Shown here: piece by piece, positions 39,843-49,003 of the stretch | How positions within the stretch are numbered: position 1 is the first letter of the stretch | Layout of the letters: every line of letters starts with the position of its first letter | NCBI GenBank assembly: GCA_031291645.1 | Contig: JARLIQ010000036.1 | Span: forward strand, 1 to 64,000 | Direction: 5' to 3' | DNA from: Caulobacteraceae bacterium | GTDB lineage: Bacteria > Pseudomonadota > Alphaproteobacteria > Caulobacterales > Caulobacteraceae | Length of the DNA stretch: 64,000 nucleotides | Notes under the pieces: generated by a model | Seen by the model: the letters and a program-made list of their open reading frames with translations, nothing else | What the model was told of the DNA's origin: nothing | The model's database searches: none | Position numbers and translations under genes: made by a program

Positions 39843-41123
39843 CTAACCGGTAGGCGCGGCGACGGGCAGAGGTCTTGCGACCCTCAGGGCGATAAGGAAG
39901 GCCAGCACCATGAAGGCCGCCGCGATCAGGATCGCCAGGCCGGGCATGTGCAGGGTGGCGTCACGCCGCACGGCCCAGGCGAAGGTCAGCGGGAAGATCA
40001 GCGGCCCGATGATCGAGGCGATGCCCTGCAGCGACTGGCCGGCGCCCTGCAGCTGGCCCTGCTCGTTGGGCCGCACGCGCCGGCTCATCAGCCCCTGCAG
40101 CCCCGGCTGCATCAGGCCGATCAGGGCGAAGACCGGCATGCCGATGAAATAGAGCGATCCGGTTGGGGCCAGGGCGTAGATCGTGAACCCCGCCGCCCCC
40201 GCCAGCGCCCCGGCCAGCACCGCGCCGCGCTCTCCGATCCGCTTGACCGCCGGGCCGACCAGGGCCGCCTGCACGACGACGCCCAGCGCGCCGGTGACCA
40301 TGAAGGTCAGGCCCAGGAACGGCAGCGACCAGTGGTAGCGATAGGTGGTGTAGAAGACGAAGATGTTCGGCAGCACGCTCTGCGCCAGCTGGAACAGGAA
40401 GTTGATCGTCGCCAGGCCCATCAGGCTCTGATGCGCCAGCAAGAGGCGCAGACTGCCGACCGGGTTGGCCCGCCGCCACATGAACTTCGCCAGCCGCCGC
40501 TCAGGCGCGAGCGACTCCGGCAGGACGAACAGGCCGTAGAGGCCGTTGACCAGGCAGAGCGCCGCCGCGGCGATGAACGGCAGGCGCAGGCTGATCGCCG
40601 CCAGCACCCCGCCCAGCAGCGGCCCGCCGAGGAAGCCGATGCTGAAGGCCGAACTCATCAGGCCGAAGTTGCGCGCCCGGTTCTCCAGCGGCGTCACGTC
40701 GGCGACATAGGCGTTCGCGGTCGAGAAACTGGCCGCGGTCATGCCGTTCAGCACCCGCCCCGCCAGCAGCCACCACAAGCTCGGGGCGAAGGCCATGACC
40801 AGGAAGTCGCCACCGAGGCCAAAGATCGAGATCAGCAGCACCGGCCGGCGGCCGAACCGATCGGACAGCATGCCCAGCACCGGCCCGACGATGAACTGCA
40901 TCGCGCCCCAGGTGACGCCGAACACCGCCTGCCAGCTCGCCGCCGAGGCCGTGTCGCCGCCGACGAACGACTTGATCAGGCTGGGCAGCACCGGGATCAT
41001 CAGGCCGAACGACAGGGCGTTCATCACTGCCGTCGCATAGATGAAGCCGAACGCCGGGGCGCGGCCGGGCCTGGGCGCCGGCGCGGCGGCCGGCCGGTCG
41101 AGGCTCGCGGAGCCCTGCGTCAT
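39843..41123 (-). CDS. TetA-like MFS exporter
   Basis: Proton-driven multidrug-type efflux protein of the DHA1 group, 426 aa. From the ATG at 41123 (behind AGGGGGAGGGG) it starts before helix 1 (FGFIYATAVMNALSFGLMIP). The motif A loop GPVLGMLSDRFGRRPVLLIS is between helices 2 and 3, and about twelve hydrophobic segments are seen. The family contains tetracycline exporters, but the substrate cannot be inferred. It has no regulator next to it and stands between degP and the VOC-ArsR-SRPBCC unit. Confidence 0.87.
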   Translation of the reverse strand: MTQGSASLDRPAAAPAPRPGRAPAFGFIYATAVMNALSFGLMIPVLPSLIKSFVGGDTASAASWQAVFGVTWGAMQFIVGPVLGMLSDRFGRRPVLLISIFGLGGDFLVMAFAPSLWWLLAGRVLNGMTAASFSTANAYVADVTPLENRARNFGLMSSAFSIGFLGGPLLGGVLAAISLRLPFIAAAALCLVNGLYGLFVLPESLAPERRLAKFMWRRANPVGSLRLLLAHQSLMGLATINFLFQLAQSVLPNIFVFYTTYRYHWSLPFLGLTFMVTGALGVVVQAALVGPAVKRIGERGAVLAGALAGAAGFTIYALAPTGSLYFIGMPVFALIGLMQPGLQGLMSRRVRPNEQGQLQGAGQSLQGIASIIGPLIFPLTFAWAVRRDATLHMPGLAILIAAAFMVLAFLIALRVARPLPVAAPTG

Positions 41124-41216
41124 CCCCTCCCCCTTTTCGTTATCCCGCCCGAACGGCGGGGCGGGGACAATGCCGACGCGAGGCCACGAGCGCCAGCGCA
41201 AACCGCCGCCGGGACG

Positions 41217-41696
41217 TCATGACGCCCGCGCCCTCATCGACACCAGCAGCGCGCGCCACCATTCGCCGTGGCGCTGCAGGAAGACCAGGTCGGGGAAGCC
41301 GTGCCGCGCCACGTGCTCGGCCGGGACGCTGTCCCAGCCGGAATGCTCGACGGTGACGCGGGTCTCCGCCCCGACCGCCTCGAAGCGCACCTCGACCTCG
41401 GTCTCTTGGCCAGGCGCGAACGTCGCCTGGCGCCAGCCGAACACCAGCCGCTCGCCCGGCGCCCAGATCCGCACCTCGCCGATCTCGAACACCTTGCCGT
41501 CGGGCAGAACCTCGACCAGCCGGCCTCCGCGGCCGTCCGGTCCGGGCGGCTCAAACGACAGCACCCCGGGGCTGCGCGGGGTGAAGTTGAACAGCGGGTT
41601 CGCGCGCCACCACAGGCCGATCTCGCCGGTGAACACCGCGAAGGCGTGCTCGGGCGCGGCCGCGACGCGGATCGAGACCAGGACCTTGGAATTCAC
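41217..41696 (-). CDS. SRPBCC (AHSA1-like) domain protein
   Basis: A 159-aa START/Bet v1-type hydrophobic-pocket protein, started at GTG 41696 in the stop of the ArsR gene (GTGA). Blocks: VLVSIRVAAAPEHAFAVFTG, IGLWWRANPLFNF, KVFEIGEVRIWAPGERLVFG and ETRVTVEHSGWDSVPAEH. Proteins like this are often paired with small ArsR repressors. The ligand is unknown. It is the last gene of a three-gene unit. Confidence 0.87.
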   Translation of the reverse strand: MNSKVLVSIRVAAAPEHAFAVFTGEIGLWWRANPLFNFTPRSPGVLSFEPPGPDGRGGRLVEVLPDGKVFEIGEVRIWAPGERLVFGWRQATFAPGQETEVEVRFEAVGAETRVTVEHSGWDSVPAEHVARHGFPDLVFLQRHGEWWRALLVSMRARAS

Positions 41697-42034
41697 CCGC
41701 CCGCGCTCCGCTCGAGGTGGGCCTTGAAGGCCCCGAGCTGCGCGCTCCACAGACGCTCGGTCTCTTCCAGCCACGCCTTCAGGTCGGCCATCGGTTCGGG
41801 CCTCAGGCGATAGACGCGCACGCGGGCGTCCAGGCCGTCGTGGTCCTCCTCCACCAGCCCGCTCTGGCGCAGGGTGCGCAGATGCCGGCTCATCGCGGGC
41901 GGCGACAGGTCGGCCCGCGCCGCCAACTCCCCGGCCCGCAGTGGCCGCTCGCTCAGCAGGTCGATCACCCGCCGCCGATTCGGATCGGCCAGGGCCGCCA
42001 GGGTGCGGTCAATCCGCGCCGCGCGCGCCGTCAC
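41693..42034 (-). CDS. ArsR-family transcriptional regulator
   Basis: A 113-aa winged-helix repressor. RTLAALADPNRRRVIDLLSE opens the domain, and the recognition helix region reads AARADLSPPAMSRHLRTLRQ, SGLVEEDHDG. No Cys cluster for metal binding (such as ELCVCDL) is present, so it is probably not a metal sensor. It starts at GTG 42034 in the stop of the VOC gene and ends in the start of the SRPBCC gene, so the three are translated together. It may regulate its own operon. Confidence 0.9.
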   Translation of the reverse strand: MTARAARIDRTLAALADPNRRRVIDLLSERPLRAGELAARADLSPPAMSRHLRTLRQSGLVEEDHDGLDARVRVYRLRPEPMADLKAWLEETERLWSAQLGAFKAHLERSAGG

Positions 42035-42489
42035 AGGCGCTGGCGCACGGTGACGCCGCCCGCCTTGGTCCACTCGTCCTCGCTCAACACCTGGACGGTC
42101 TGGCCGAAGGTCCAGATGTGGCCCTCCAGGTCGCGCGCGCGATAGGTCCGGTCGCCATAGAATTGGGTCTCCGGCGGCTGGATGATCTCCGCCCCGGCGC
42201 GGCGGGCCCGTTCGCAATGGGCGTCGACGTCCTCGTCGAGCTGCACGTGGATCGTCTGGGTGTTGCGACCCTCGAGCCGCAGCGGGCTGCTGTGGTTCTC
42301 GCTCCACTCGTTGCCGACCATGATCAGGCCGTCGCCAAATCGCATCTCCGAATGGGCCACCTCGCCGTCCGGCCCGAGGATGACCATGGACGGCTCGAAG
42401 CCGAAGGCTTCCTCCAGCCAGACCAGGGCCGCCTTGGCGTCGCGATAGCAGGGGCAGGACGTCAGGCTGGGACGCCGTTCTTCGCTCAT
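42031..42489 (-). CDS. VOC (glyoxalase-like) family protein
   Basis: A 152-aa protein of the vicinal oxygen chelate superfamily, of the PhnB-like type: LTSCPCYRDAKAALVWLEEA, HSEMRFGDGLIMVG, DEDVDAHCERARRAGAEIIQ, and the YGDRTYRARDLEGHIWTF block with its acidic position. The start at ATG 42489 is preferred over the longer frame, which runs upstream into the promoter. It is first in the VOC-ArsR-SRPBCC unit. The substrate is unknown. Confidence 0.88.
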   Translation of the reverse strand: MSEERRPSLTSCPCYRDAKAALVWLEEAFGFEPSMVILGPDGEVAHSEMRFGDGLIMVGNEWSENHSSPLRLEGRNTQTIHVQLDEDVDAHCERARRAGAEIIQPPETQFYGDRTYRARDLEGHIWTFGQTVQVLSEDEWTKAGGVTVRQRL

Positions 42490-42554
42490 GACCGCTCTCC
42501 CTGACGGACGCCGGCCAGGCCGCTCGGCGCCAGTTAATTGTGGATCAACGAAAT

Positions 42555-42584
42555 ATTTAACGCATTCCGCAATCATATGGTCAA
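42555..42584 (-). promoter_or_regulatory. Promoter for the VOC-ArsR-SRPBCC unit
   Basis: On the minus strand TTGACC (42584-42579) and TTAAAT (42560-42555) are 18 bases apart, in an AT-rich stretch unlike its surroundings. The -35 lies in the bases that follow the rplQ terminator stem, so the two elements touch. The distance to the VOC start (42489) is about 60 bases. Confidence 0.45.
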
Positions 42585-42611
42585 ACGAAATGCGCCCGAT
42601 CGCTCGGGCGC
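42585..42611 (-). terminator. Intrinsic terminator of the alpha operon
   Basis: GCGCCCGA (42592-42599) and TCGGGCGC (42604-42611) form an 8-bp stem with a 4-base loop, followed on the minus strand by ATTTCGTTTGA. It lies 31 bases after the rplQ stop and fits the end of the ribosomal protein cluster. The T-run is interrupted, so efficiency may be partial. Confidence 0.55.
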
Positions 42612-42642
42612 CTCGCAGATTCGTCGGCCGGTCGGCCGCGGC

Positions 42643-43056
42643 CTATTCGTCGTCGTGCGAGAAGTTCACCGGACCGGAGTCCTTGCCTTTTTCGCTTTCG
42701 TCGCGGTCGACGAACTCGATCACGGCAAGCGGGGCGTTGTCGCCATAGCGGAAGCCAGCCTTGAGCACGCGGATGTAGCCGCCCTGACGGGCCTGGTAGC
42801 GCGGGCCCAGGGTGGCGAACAGCTTGCCGACCTGGTCGTTGTCGCGCACGCGGCTGATGGCGATGCGCCGGGCGTGCAGGTCGCCGCGCTTGGCCAGGGT
42901 CACCAGCTTCTCGACGAAGGGCCGCAGTTCCTTGGCCTTCGGCAGGGTGGTGACGATCTGCTCGTGCTTGATCAGGCTCGCGGCCATGTTGGCGAACATG
43001 GCGGTGCGATGGCTGGTCGTGCGGCCCAGTTTGCGGTGCGCATTGCCGTGGCGCAT
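42643..43056 (-). CDS. rplQ: 50S ribosomal protein L17
   Basis: Large-subunit protein near the tunnel exit, 137 aa. It opens [20 protein letters not shown], the family signature, and has [20 protein letters not shown] and [19 protein letters not shown]. The acidic tail [18 protein letters not shown] is longer than in E. coli, as in other alphaproteobacteria. Last gene of the rpsM-rpsK-rpoA-rplQ unit, before the terminator at 42585. Confidence 0.97.
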   Translation of the reverse strand: MRHGNAHRKLGRTTSHRTAMFANMAASLIKHEQIVTTLPKAKELRPFVEKLVTLAKRGDLHARRIAISRVRDNDQVGKLFATLGPRYQARQGGYIRVLKAGFRYGDNAPLAVIEFVDRDESEKGKDSGPVNFSHDDE

Positions 43057-43105
43057 GGGTCTCTCTCCTTCAGCGGGCCGTCTCGCGACGGGCCGGATAC
43101 GATGA

Positions 43106-44122
43106 TCAGATCTGGTCTTCGAACTTCTTGGCCAGGTCTTCGATGTTCTCGGGCGGCCAGTTCGGCACGTCCATGCCCAGGTGCAGGTTCATGCCCGCCA
43201 GCACTTCCTTGATTTCGTTCAAGGACTTGCGGCCGAAGTTCGGGGTGCGCAGCATCTCGGCTTCGGTCTTCTGGATCAGGTCGCCGATGTAGACGATGTT
43301 GTCGTTCTTCAGGCAGTTGGCCGAACGGACCGACAGCTCCAGCTCGTCGACCTTCTTGAGCAGCGCCGGGTTGAACGGCAGCTCGGGCTTGGCCTCGCCC
43401 TCCGTCTTCTTCTTCGGCTCTTCGAAGGTGATGAAGATCTGCAGCTGGTCTTGCAGGATGCGGGCGGCGTAGGCCACCGCGTCCACCGGCGAAACCGCGC
43501 CGTTGGTCTCGACCTCGATGACCAGCTTGTCGTAGTCCAGGCTCTGGCCCTGACGGGTCGGCTCGACACGATAGGCGACGCGCTTGACCGGGCTGTAGAG
43601 CGAATCCACGGCGATCAGGCCGATCGGCGCGTCTTCGGGCCGGTTGAACTCGGCCGCCACATAGCCCTTGCCGTTCTGGACGGTGAACTCCATCCGCACC
43701 TGCGCCCCGTCGTCCAGGGTGCAGAGGATGTGGTCGGGGTTCAGGATCTCGATGTCCGACGGCGCGTCGATCTGGCCGGCGGTGATCACGCCCGGGCCCG
43801 AGGCCCGCAGCGTCATCCGCTTGGGGCCTTCGGCGTGCATGCGCAGCGCCAGCTGCTTGATGTTCAGGACGATGTCGACGACGTCCTCGCGAACGCCCTG
43901 CATCGATGAGAATTCATGCACCACGCCGTCGATCTGGACGGAGGTGACGGCGGCGCCTTGCAGCGATGACAGCAGGACCCGGCGCAGGGAATTGCCGAGC
44001 GTCACGCCGAAGCCGCGCTCGAGCGGCTCGGCGACGATGCGGGCCTTGCGGCTGGCGTCGGCGCCGGTCTCGATCTGCGGCTTTTCCGGGCGGATGAGCT
44101 CGTTCCAGTTTCGTTCAATCAC
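43106..44122 (-). CDS. rpoA: RNA polymerase alpha subunit
   Basis: Assembly and activator-contact subunit of RNA polymerase, 338 aa. The N-terminal dimerisation domain has [20 protein letters not shown]; the C-terminal domain (about 255-330) has [20 protein letters not shown], then [20 protein letters not shown] for UP-element and activator contacts. The linker is rich in Lys and Glu. It lies between rpsK and rplQ in the alpha operon. Confidence 0.98.
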   Translation of the reverse strand: MIERNWNELIRPEKPQIETGADASRKARIVAEPLERGFGVTLGNSLRRVLLSSLQGAAVTSVQIDGVVHEFSSMQGVREDVVDIVLNIKQLALRMHAEGPKRMTLRASGPGVITAGQIDAPSDIEILNPDHILCTLDDGAQVRMEFTVQNGKGYVAAEFNRPEDAPIGLIAVDSLYSPVKRVAYRVEPTRQGQSLDYDKLVIEVETNGAVSPVDAVAYAARILQDQLQIFITFEEPKKKTEGEAKPELPFNPALLKKVDELELSVRSANCLKNDNIVYIGDLIQKTEAEMLRTPNFGRKSLNEIKEVLAGMNLHLGMDVPNWPPENIEDLAKKFEDQI

Positions 44123-44195
44123 GGATGATATCCCTCGGACGCGGCAGGCCGGCCACGCAGATGGGGCCGGCGAAGGGGACTCTAGAAATAGGTAC

Positions 44196-44585
44196 TCAGA
44201 CGCGCCGGCGCTTGGGCGGGCGGCAGCCGTTGTGCGGAATGGGCGTCACATCGCGAATGGTGGTGATGGTCATGCCGGCGGCCTGCAGCGCTCGAAGCGC
44301 CGATTCGCGGCCGGAACCCGGACCCGACACGTTCACTTCCAGGGTGCGCACACCGTGCTCGGCGGCCTTCTTGCCCGCGTCCTCGGCGGCCATCTGGGCG
44401 GCGTACGGGGTCGACTTGCGCGAGCCCTTGAAGCCCATCATGCCGGCCGACGACCAGGAGATGGTGTTCCCCTGCGCATCGGTGATGGTGATCATGGTGT
44501 TGTTGAACGAGGCGTTCACATGCGCCACGCCCGAGGTGATGTTCTTGCGTTCGCGCTTTTTGACGCGCGCCGGTTCCTTGGCCAT
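44196..44585 (-). CDS. rpsK: 30S ribosomal protein S11
   Basis: Platform protein of the 30S subunit, 129 aa. Blocks: [59 protein letters not shown] and the C-terminal [15 protein letters not shown]. It starts 12 bases after rpsM and precedes rpoA by 73 bases, the usual order. Confidence 0.97.
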   Translation of the reverse strand: MAKEPARVKKRERKNITSGVAHVNASFNNTMITITDAQGNTISWSSAGMMGFKGSRKSTPYAAQMAAEDAGKKAAEHGVRTLEVNVSGPGSGRESALRALQAAGMTITTIRDVTPIPHNGCRPPKRRRV

Positions 44586-44597
44586 TGAGTGTGCGCC

Positions 44598-44966
44598 TTA
44601 CTTCTTCTTGCCGGCGATCGGCTTGGCCGGACCCTTGCGGGTGCGGGCGTTGGTGTGGGTGCGCTGGCCGCGGACCGGAAGGCCCTTGCGGTGGCGCAGG
44701 CCGCGGTAGCAGGCGAGATCCATCAGCCGCTTGATGTTGACCGCGGTCTCACGGCGCAGGTCGCCCTCGACGGTGTAGTCGCGGTCGATGGCCTCACGGA
44801 TCTGCAGGACCTCTTGGTCGGTGAGCTGATTCACCCGGCGGGCGTCTTCGATTCCCACCCGGTCGACGATTTCTCGCGCCTTGGCCGCACCGATGCCGTG
44901 GATGTACTGGAGCGCGATGACGACGCGCTTGTTGGTCGGGATATTGACGCCTGCGATGCGGGCCAC
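44598..44966 (-). CDS. rpsM: 30S ribosomal protein S13
   Basis: 30S head protein that contacts the 50S and P-site tRNA, 122 aa from GTG 44966, which is preceded by AGGAGAG. It starts [20 protein letters not shown] and has [20 protein letters not shown] near its end. The open frame extends 8 codons further, but the family length supports the GTG. It is the first gene of the alpha operon, with its own promoter about 110 bases upstream, and is separated from adk by the opposite-strand PilZ gene. Confidence 0.97.
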   Translation of the reverse strand: MARIAGVNIPTNKRVVIALQYIHGIGAAKAREIVDRVGIEDARRVNQLTDQEVLQIREAIDRDYTVEGDLRRETAVNIKRLMDLACYRGLRHRKGLPVRGQRTHTNARTRKGPAKPIAGKKK

Positions 44967-45073
44967 GCCTGGACTCTCCTGATCACGCACTCAAGCGCGA
45001 ACGACGCACCCGGCCCTTGCGCCAATGCGGCAGGAACCGGCGCGTCCTTCGCGCCCTTTCGCGGAAGCGGCCC

Positions 45074-45101
45074 GTTATAGTGATAGCGACGCTCCCGTCA
45101 A
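45074..45101 (-). promoter_or_regulatory. Promoter of the rpsM-rpsK-rpoA-rplQ operon
   Basis: On the minus strand TTGACG (45101-45096) and TATAAC (45079-45074) are 16 bases apart, matching 5 of 6 at both housekeeping boxes. Transcription should begin near 45067, giving a leader of about 100 bases that includes GGCGCG-AAGGA-CGCGCC as a small hairpin. It explains how this part is expressed after the PilZ gene interrupts the superoperon. Confidence 0.65.
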
Positions 45102-45245
45102 TGGGGGGTATCGGCAAAAGCGCTCGATTTTCCCGGGTTGGGACGATCGGCCCGCCTTGCGCGCCCAAAGATCGTGGTCCGCGTTTTGCTCTCGCTGGTT
45201 GCGCCCCTCTGCGGCGGGGTGACGCATAAGGTTAGGAGCGTGTTA

Positions 45246-45608
45246 ATGTCCCACCACGACCCAGTCAACGACAACGTCAGTCCGCCGCTCCGGGAGCGCC
45301 GCAGCGAGCCACGCACGCGCGTGTTGTTCAAGGGCAAGATCGTCTACTCGCACAACAGCTTCAGCGCGGACTGCGTGATTCGCGACCTGTCGGTCGGCGG
45401 CGCGCGCATCGTCATCGGCCCCGAAGCCGTCTGCGACGATCCCTATCTGGTCGTCATCCGCAACGCCGTCGCGCACCGCTCGCGCGCCGTCTGGCGGACC
45501 GGCCAACAGCTGGGCATGCGGTTCCTCACGAGCATCGACCTCAGCCGCGAGACGCCGCTCCAGCTGCGCGCGATCCAGCGACTGTGGCTTGAGCTGGCGC
45601 CGCGCTGA
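45246..45608 (+). CDS. PilZ domain protein
   Basis: A 120-aa single-domain c-di-GMP-binding candidate. Both binding motifs are present: RSEPR (RxxxR, in LRERRSEPRTRVLF) and DLSVGGARI (D-x-S-x-x-G). The ATG at 45246 follows TTAGGAGCG, a good ribosome-binding site. It is on the plus strand inside the minus-strand ribosomal cluster, convergent with adk (10 bases apart) and divergent from rpsM. The output partner is unknown. No membrane segment is seen. Confidence 0.9.
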   Translation: MSHHDPVNDNVSPPLRERRSEPRTRVLFKGKIVYSHNSFSADCVIRDLSVGGARIVIGPEAVCDDPYLVVIRNAVAHRSRAVWRTGQQLGMRFLTSIDLSRETPLQLRAIQRLWLELAPR

Positions 45609-45618
45609 GCCGGGACGC

Positions 45619-46191
45619 TCAGACCTTCACGCCGTCCAGGGCTTCGTCGATCTCGCGGGCGACCTCATCGATCGCGCCCATGCCGTCAACCTCGACCAGC
45701 TTGCCCTGCGCCAGGTAGTGCGGCAGCAGCGGCGTGGTCTGGGCGTTGTAGGCGGCGAGCCGGACCTTGAAGGACTCCGGATTGTCGTCCGAACGCCCCT
45801 CCTCCGCGAAACGTTTGGCCACGCGCGCCAGCAGGGCGTCGTCGTCGACGCGCAGGCGCAGCACCAGGTCGATCCGCGAACCGCGCGCGGTCAGCATGTC
45901 GTCCAGCGTCTCGGCCTGGGCCACGGTGCGCGGAAAACCGTCGAAGATCGCCCCGCCGGCGGCTTCGGCCGCGGGCAGCGCTTCCTCGATCAGGGCGATG
46001 ACGATCTCGTCCGAAACCAGCTCGCCCCGGTCCATGATGCCCGCCACGCGCTGACCCAGCACCGAGCCGGACGAGCGCGCCGCGCGCAGCATGTCGCCAG
46101 TGGAGAGCTGCACCATGCCCCGCTGGTTGACGAGCCGCTTGGCCTGGGTCCCCTTGCCGGCCGCCGGCGGCCCGAACAGGATCAGGTTCAT
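45619..46191 (-). CDS. adk: Adenylate kinase
   Basis: Reversibly converts ATP plus AMP to 2 ADP. The 190 aa are of the short type with a reduced LID and no zinc Cys. P-loop GPPAAGKGTQAKRLV, the AMP-binding LSTGDMLRAA and FDGFPRTVAQAETLDDML are all present. It follows secY with ATGA overlap, the conserved secY-adk link. Its stop faces the PilZ stop. Confidence 0.97.
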   Translation of the reverse strand: MNLILFGPPAAGKGTQAKRLVNQRGMVQLSTGDMLRAARSSGSVLGQRVAGIMDRGELVSDEIVIALIEEALPAAEAAGGAIFDGFPRTVAQAETLDDMLTARGSRIDLVLRLRVDDDALLARVAKRFAEEGRSDDNPESFKVRLAAYNAQTTPLLPHYLAQGKLVEVDGMGAIDEVAREIDEALDGVKV

Positions 46192-47546
46192 CGGTTACGG
46201 CCTCCCCTTAGTTTTGATTTCTTGATCAGCCCTTCATACTGGTGCTGCAGCAGGTGCGACTGGATCTGCGCCACGGTATCCATGGTGACGGTGACCACGA
46301 TCAGGATCGACGTGCCGCCGAAATAGGCCCCGCTGGTCGGGGTGTTGCCCCCGCCGTACAGGAACTCTGGCAGCAGGCACACCAGGGTGATGTAGGCGGC
46401 GCCCAGCACGGTCAGCCTGGTCAGCACCTGGTCCAGGTACTCGGCCGTCCGCTTGCCCGGTCGGATGCCCGGCAGGTTCGCCCCGTACTTCCTCAGGTTC
46501 TCGGCCACCTCGTCCGGATTGAACACGATCGAGGTGTAGAAGAACGAGAAGAAGATGATCATCACCGCATAGAGCAGCATGAAAGTCGGCTGGCCATGCT
46601 GCAGCTGCAGCGCCACGCCGGGCACCCATTGGGCCCAGTTCGGCAGGTTGGCCTTGGCCAGGAAGCTCACCGCCATGCCCGGCATCGACAGGAGGCTCGA
46701 GGCGAAGATCGGCGGGATCACGCCGGCGGTGTTGATCTTCAGCGGCAGGATGGAGGTATCGCCGCCGAACATGCGGTTACCCATCTGCCGCTTGGGATAG
46801 AGGATCAGGATCCGGCGCTGCGAGCGTTCGATGAAGACGATGAAGACGATGATCGCCACCGCGACCGCGGCGATGGCGAACAGCGTGAAGCCTGAGATCT
46901 GGCCCGTCCGCGCCTGGCTCAGGAGCTGGGCCGCCGCGATCGGCAGGCGCGCGACGATGCCCGAGAAGATGATCAGCGAAACGCCGTTGCCGACGCCGCG
47001 GGCGGTGATCTGCTCACCCAGCCACATCAGGAACATGGTCCCGCCGGTCAGGGTCGCAACCGTCGAAAGGATGAAGAAGGCGCCGGGCTGGCTGACCAGG
47101 CCCTGGGTCGACGAGAGGCCGACCGCGATGCCGAACGACTGGAAGATCGCGAGAACGACCGTCAGGTAGCGCGTGTACTGGTTCAGCTGCTTGCGGCCCG
47201 CCTCCCCGCCTTCCTTGCGCAGCTTCTCCCAGGGCGGATAGACCGTGCCCAGCAGCTGCACGATGATCGAGGCCGAGATGTACGGCATCACGTTCAGCGA
47301 GAAGATGGCCATCCGCTGGACGGCGCCGCCCGAGAACATGTCGAACATGCCCAGAAGGCCCTTGGACTGGCCTTCGAACAGCTTGGCGAACTGGTCGGGA
47401 TCGATCCCGGGGATCGGGATGTAGGTCCCGATGCGATAGACCACCAACGCGATCAGCGTGAACCAGAGACGCTTGTGCAACTCCGTCGCCTTCTGGAAGG
47501 TGGCGAAGTTCATGTTGGCGGCTAGCTGTTCTGCGGCCGAGGCCAT
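46188..47546 (-). CDS. secY: Preprotein translocase subunit SecY
   Basis: Central channel of the Sec translocon, 452 aa with ten membrane helices. Blocks: RLWFTLIALVVYRIGTYIPI, GGAVQRMAIFSLNVMPYISA, GGEAGRKQLNQYTRYLTVVL, and GIRPGKRTAEYLDQVLTRLT in the C5 loop region. It is between rplO (63-base gap) and adk (ATGA overlap). rpmJ, which follows secY in enterobacteria, is not found here. Confidence 0.98.
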   Translation of the reverse strand: MASAAEQLAANMNFATFQKATELHKRLWFTLIALVVYRIGTYIPIPGIDPDQFAKLFEGQSKGLLGMFDMFSGGAVQRMAIFSLNVMPYISASIIVQLLGTVYPPWEKLRKEGGEAGRKQLNQYTRYLTVVLAIFQSFGIAVGLSSTQGLVSQPGAFFILSTVATLTGGTMFLMWLGEQITARGVGNGVSLIIFSGIVARLPIAAAQLLSQARTGQISGFTLFAIAAVAVAIIVFIVFIERSQRRILILYPKRQMGNRMFGGDTSILPLKINTAGVIPPIFASSLLSMPGMAVSFLAKANLPNWAQWVPGVALQLQHGQPTFMLLYAVMIIFFSFFYTSIVFNPDEVAENLRKYGANLPGIRPGKRTAEYLDQVLTRLTVLGAAYITLVCLLPEFLYGGGNTPTSGAYFGGTSILIVVTVTMDTVAQIQSHLLQHQYEGLIKKSKLRGGRNR

Positions 47547-47609
47547 AGCCCCTCCCCTTGCATCCGACGCGTCTCAGATAGGGGTTTGCAGTCCCCCTGG
47601 CGAGGCCGT

Positions 47610-48098
47610 TCAGGCCTCGGCGGCAGCTTCGGCGACCTTTGCGGTCGTGGTCAGGGCGCCGCCGGCCGCTTCGACGGCCTTGGCCGCGGAGACGCTGGCC
47701 GAATAGACCGTGATGTCCAGCTTGGTCTTCAGCTCGCCCTGGCCCAGCAGCCGCACGCCGTCGCGCACGCGGCGGATCACGCCGGCGGCCAGCAGGGCCG
47801 CGTCGTCGATCGGCTTGCTCGCGTCGAGCTTGCCGGCCTCGATCGCCTGGGCGATGCGCCACAGGTTCACCTCGACCAGCTTCTTGGCGAAGGGATTGTT
47901 GAAGCCGCGCTTGGGCATGCGCATGTGCAGCGGCATCTGGCCGCCCTCGAACCCGGCGATGGCCACGCCCGTACGGGACTTCTGGCCCTTCACGCCGCGG
48001 CCGGCGGTCTTGCCCTTGCCCGAACCCGGGCCGCGGCCGACGCGCATGCGCTTCTTGTGCGAGCCTTCGTTGTCGCGGATTTCGTTCAGCTTGGTCAT
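47610..48098 (-). CDS. rplO: 50S ribosomal protein L15
   Basis: Late-assembling 50S protein, 162 aa. Begins [20 protein letters not shown], then [20 protein letters not shown], and [20 protein letters not shown]. The C-terminus is Ala-rich (KVAEAAAEA), beyond the conserved core. It is 91 bases downstream of rpmD and 63 upstream of secY. Confidence 0.97.
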   Translation of the reverse strand: MTKLNEIRDNEGSHKKRMRVGRGPGSGKGKTAGRGVKGQKSRTGVAIAGFEGGQMPLHMRMPKRGFNNPFAKKLVEVNLWRIAQAIEAGKLDASKPIDDAALLAAGVIRRVRDGVRLLGQGELKTKLDITVYSASVSAAKAVEAAGGALTTTAKVAEAAAEA

Positions 48099-48189
48099 CT
48101 CGGCCTCTCCTTGGAGATCATCGCCGGGCGGACGCCCGACTCGGCTCTGTGAATGTGTGGGACGCTAAGGACGCCGCAGACGCGCGTCC

Positions 48190-48381
48190 CTACGCTTCCT
48201 CGACCACGGCGACCATGTGGGCCACCTTGGCGATCATGCCGCGCACCGCGGGCGTGTCCTTCAGGACCGAGACCCGACCAACGCGGTTCAGGCCCAGGCC
48301 GACGAGGGTCGCACGCTGGTCGCTCTTGCGGCGGATAGGGCTCGCGGTCTGGCGAACCGTGACGGTCTTTACGTCGGACAT
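48190..48381 (-). CDS. rpmD: 50S ribosomal protein L30
   Basis: Small 50S protein, 63 aa: [40 protein letters not shown] and [19 protein letters not shown]. It is between rpsE (11-base gap) and rplO in the normal spc order. Confidence 0.96.
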   Translation of the reverse strand: MSDVKTVTVRQTASPIRRKSDQRATLVGLGLNRVGRVSVLKDTPAVRGMIAKVAHMVAVVEEA

Positions 48382-48392
48382 TGTCGCTTTCC

Positions 48393-48992
48393 TCAGCCTT
48401 CGGTCACGTCGGCCGAGGCGCCGTCGTTACGGCGGCCCAGGATGTCGCCGACCTTCTTGCCACGCTTGTTGGCGATCTGGCGGGGCGAAGATTGGGCCTT
48501 CAGCGCGTCGAACGTGGCGCGGATCATGTTGTAGGGGTTGGACGAGCCGACCGACTTGGCCACCACGTCCTGGACGCCCAGGGTTTCCAGCACCGCCCGC
48601 ATCGGGCCGCCGGCGATGACGCCCGTGCCGGCCGGAGCCGCGCGCAGCATCACCTTGCCCGCGCCGTGACGGCCAGCGCCGTCGTGGTGCAGGGTCCGCG
48701 ACTCGCGCAGGGGCACGCGGATCATCGTCTTCTTGGCTTCTTCGGTCGCCTTGCGGATGGCTTCCGGCACTTCGCGCGCCTTGCCGTGGCCGAAGCCGAC
48801 ACGGCCCTTCTGGTCGCCCACCACCATCAGGGCGGCGAACGAGAAGCGCCGGCCGCCCTTCACCGTGGCCGCCACGCGGTTGATGTGCACCAGCTTCTCG
48901 ACGATGTCGCTGTCGGCGCGTTCTTCCTGCGTCCGCTCGCGCCGGTCCCGCCGGTCACCGCCGCCGCCGCGCTGTTGCTCGCCTCGGGCCAT
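48393..48992 (-). CDS. rpsE: 30S ribosomal protein S5
   Basis: 30S accuracy protein, 199 aa. The N-terminal extension (about 1-33) is Arg/Gly-rich ([20 protein letters not shown]), common in alphaproteobacteria. The core has [40 protein letters not shown] and [20 protein letters not shown]. It is between rplR and rpmD. Confidence 0.97.
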   Translation of the reverse strand: MARGEQQRGGGGDRRDRRERTQEERADSDIVEKLVHINRVAATVKGGRRFSFAALMVVGDQKGRVGFGHGKAREVPEAIRKATEEAKKTMIRVPLRESRTLHHDGAGRHGAGKVMLRAAPAGTGVIAGGPMRAVLETLGVQDVVAKSVGSSNPYNMIRATFDALKAQSSPRQIANKRGKKVGDILGRRNDGASADVTEG

Positions 48993-49003
48993 GCTGTTCG
49001 TCC

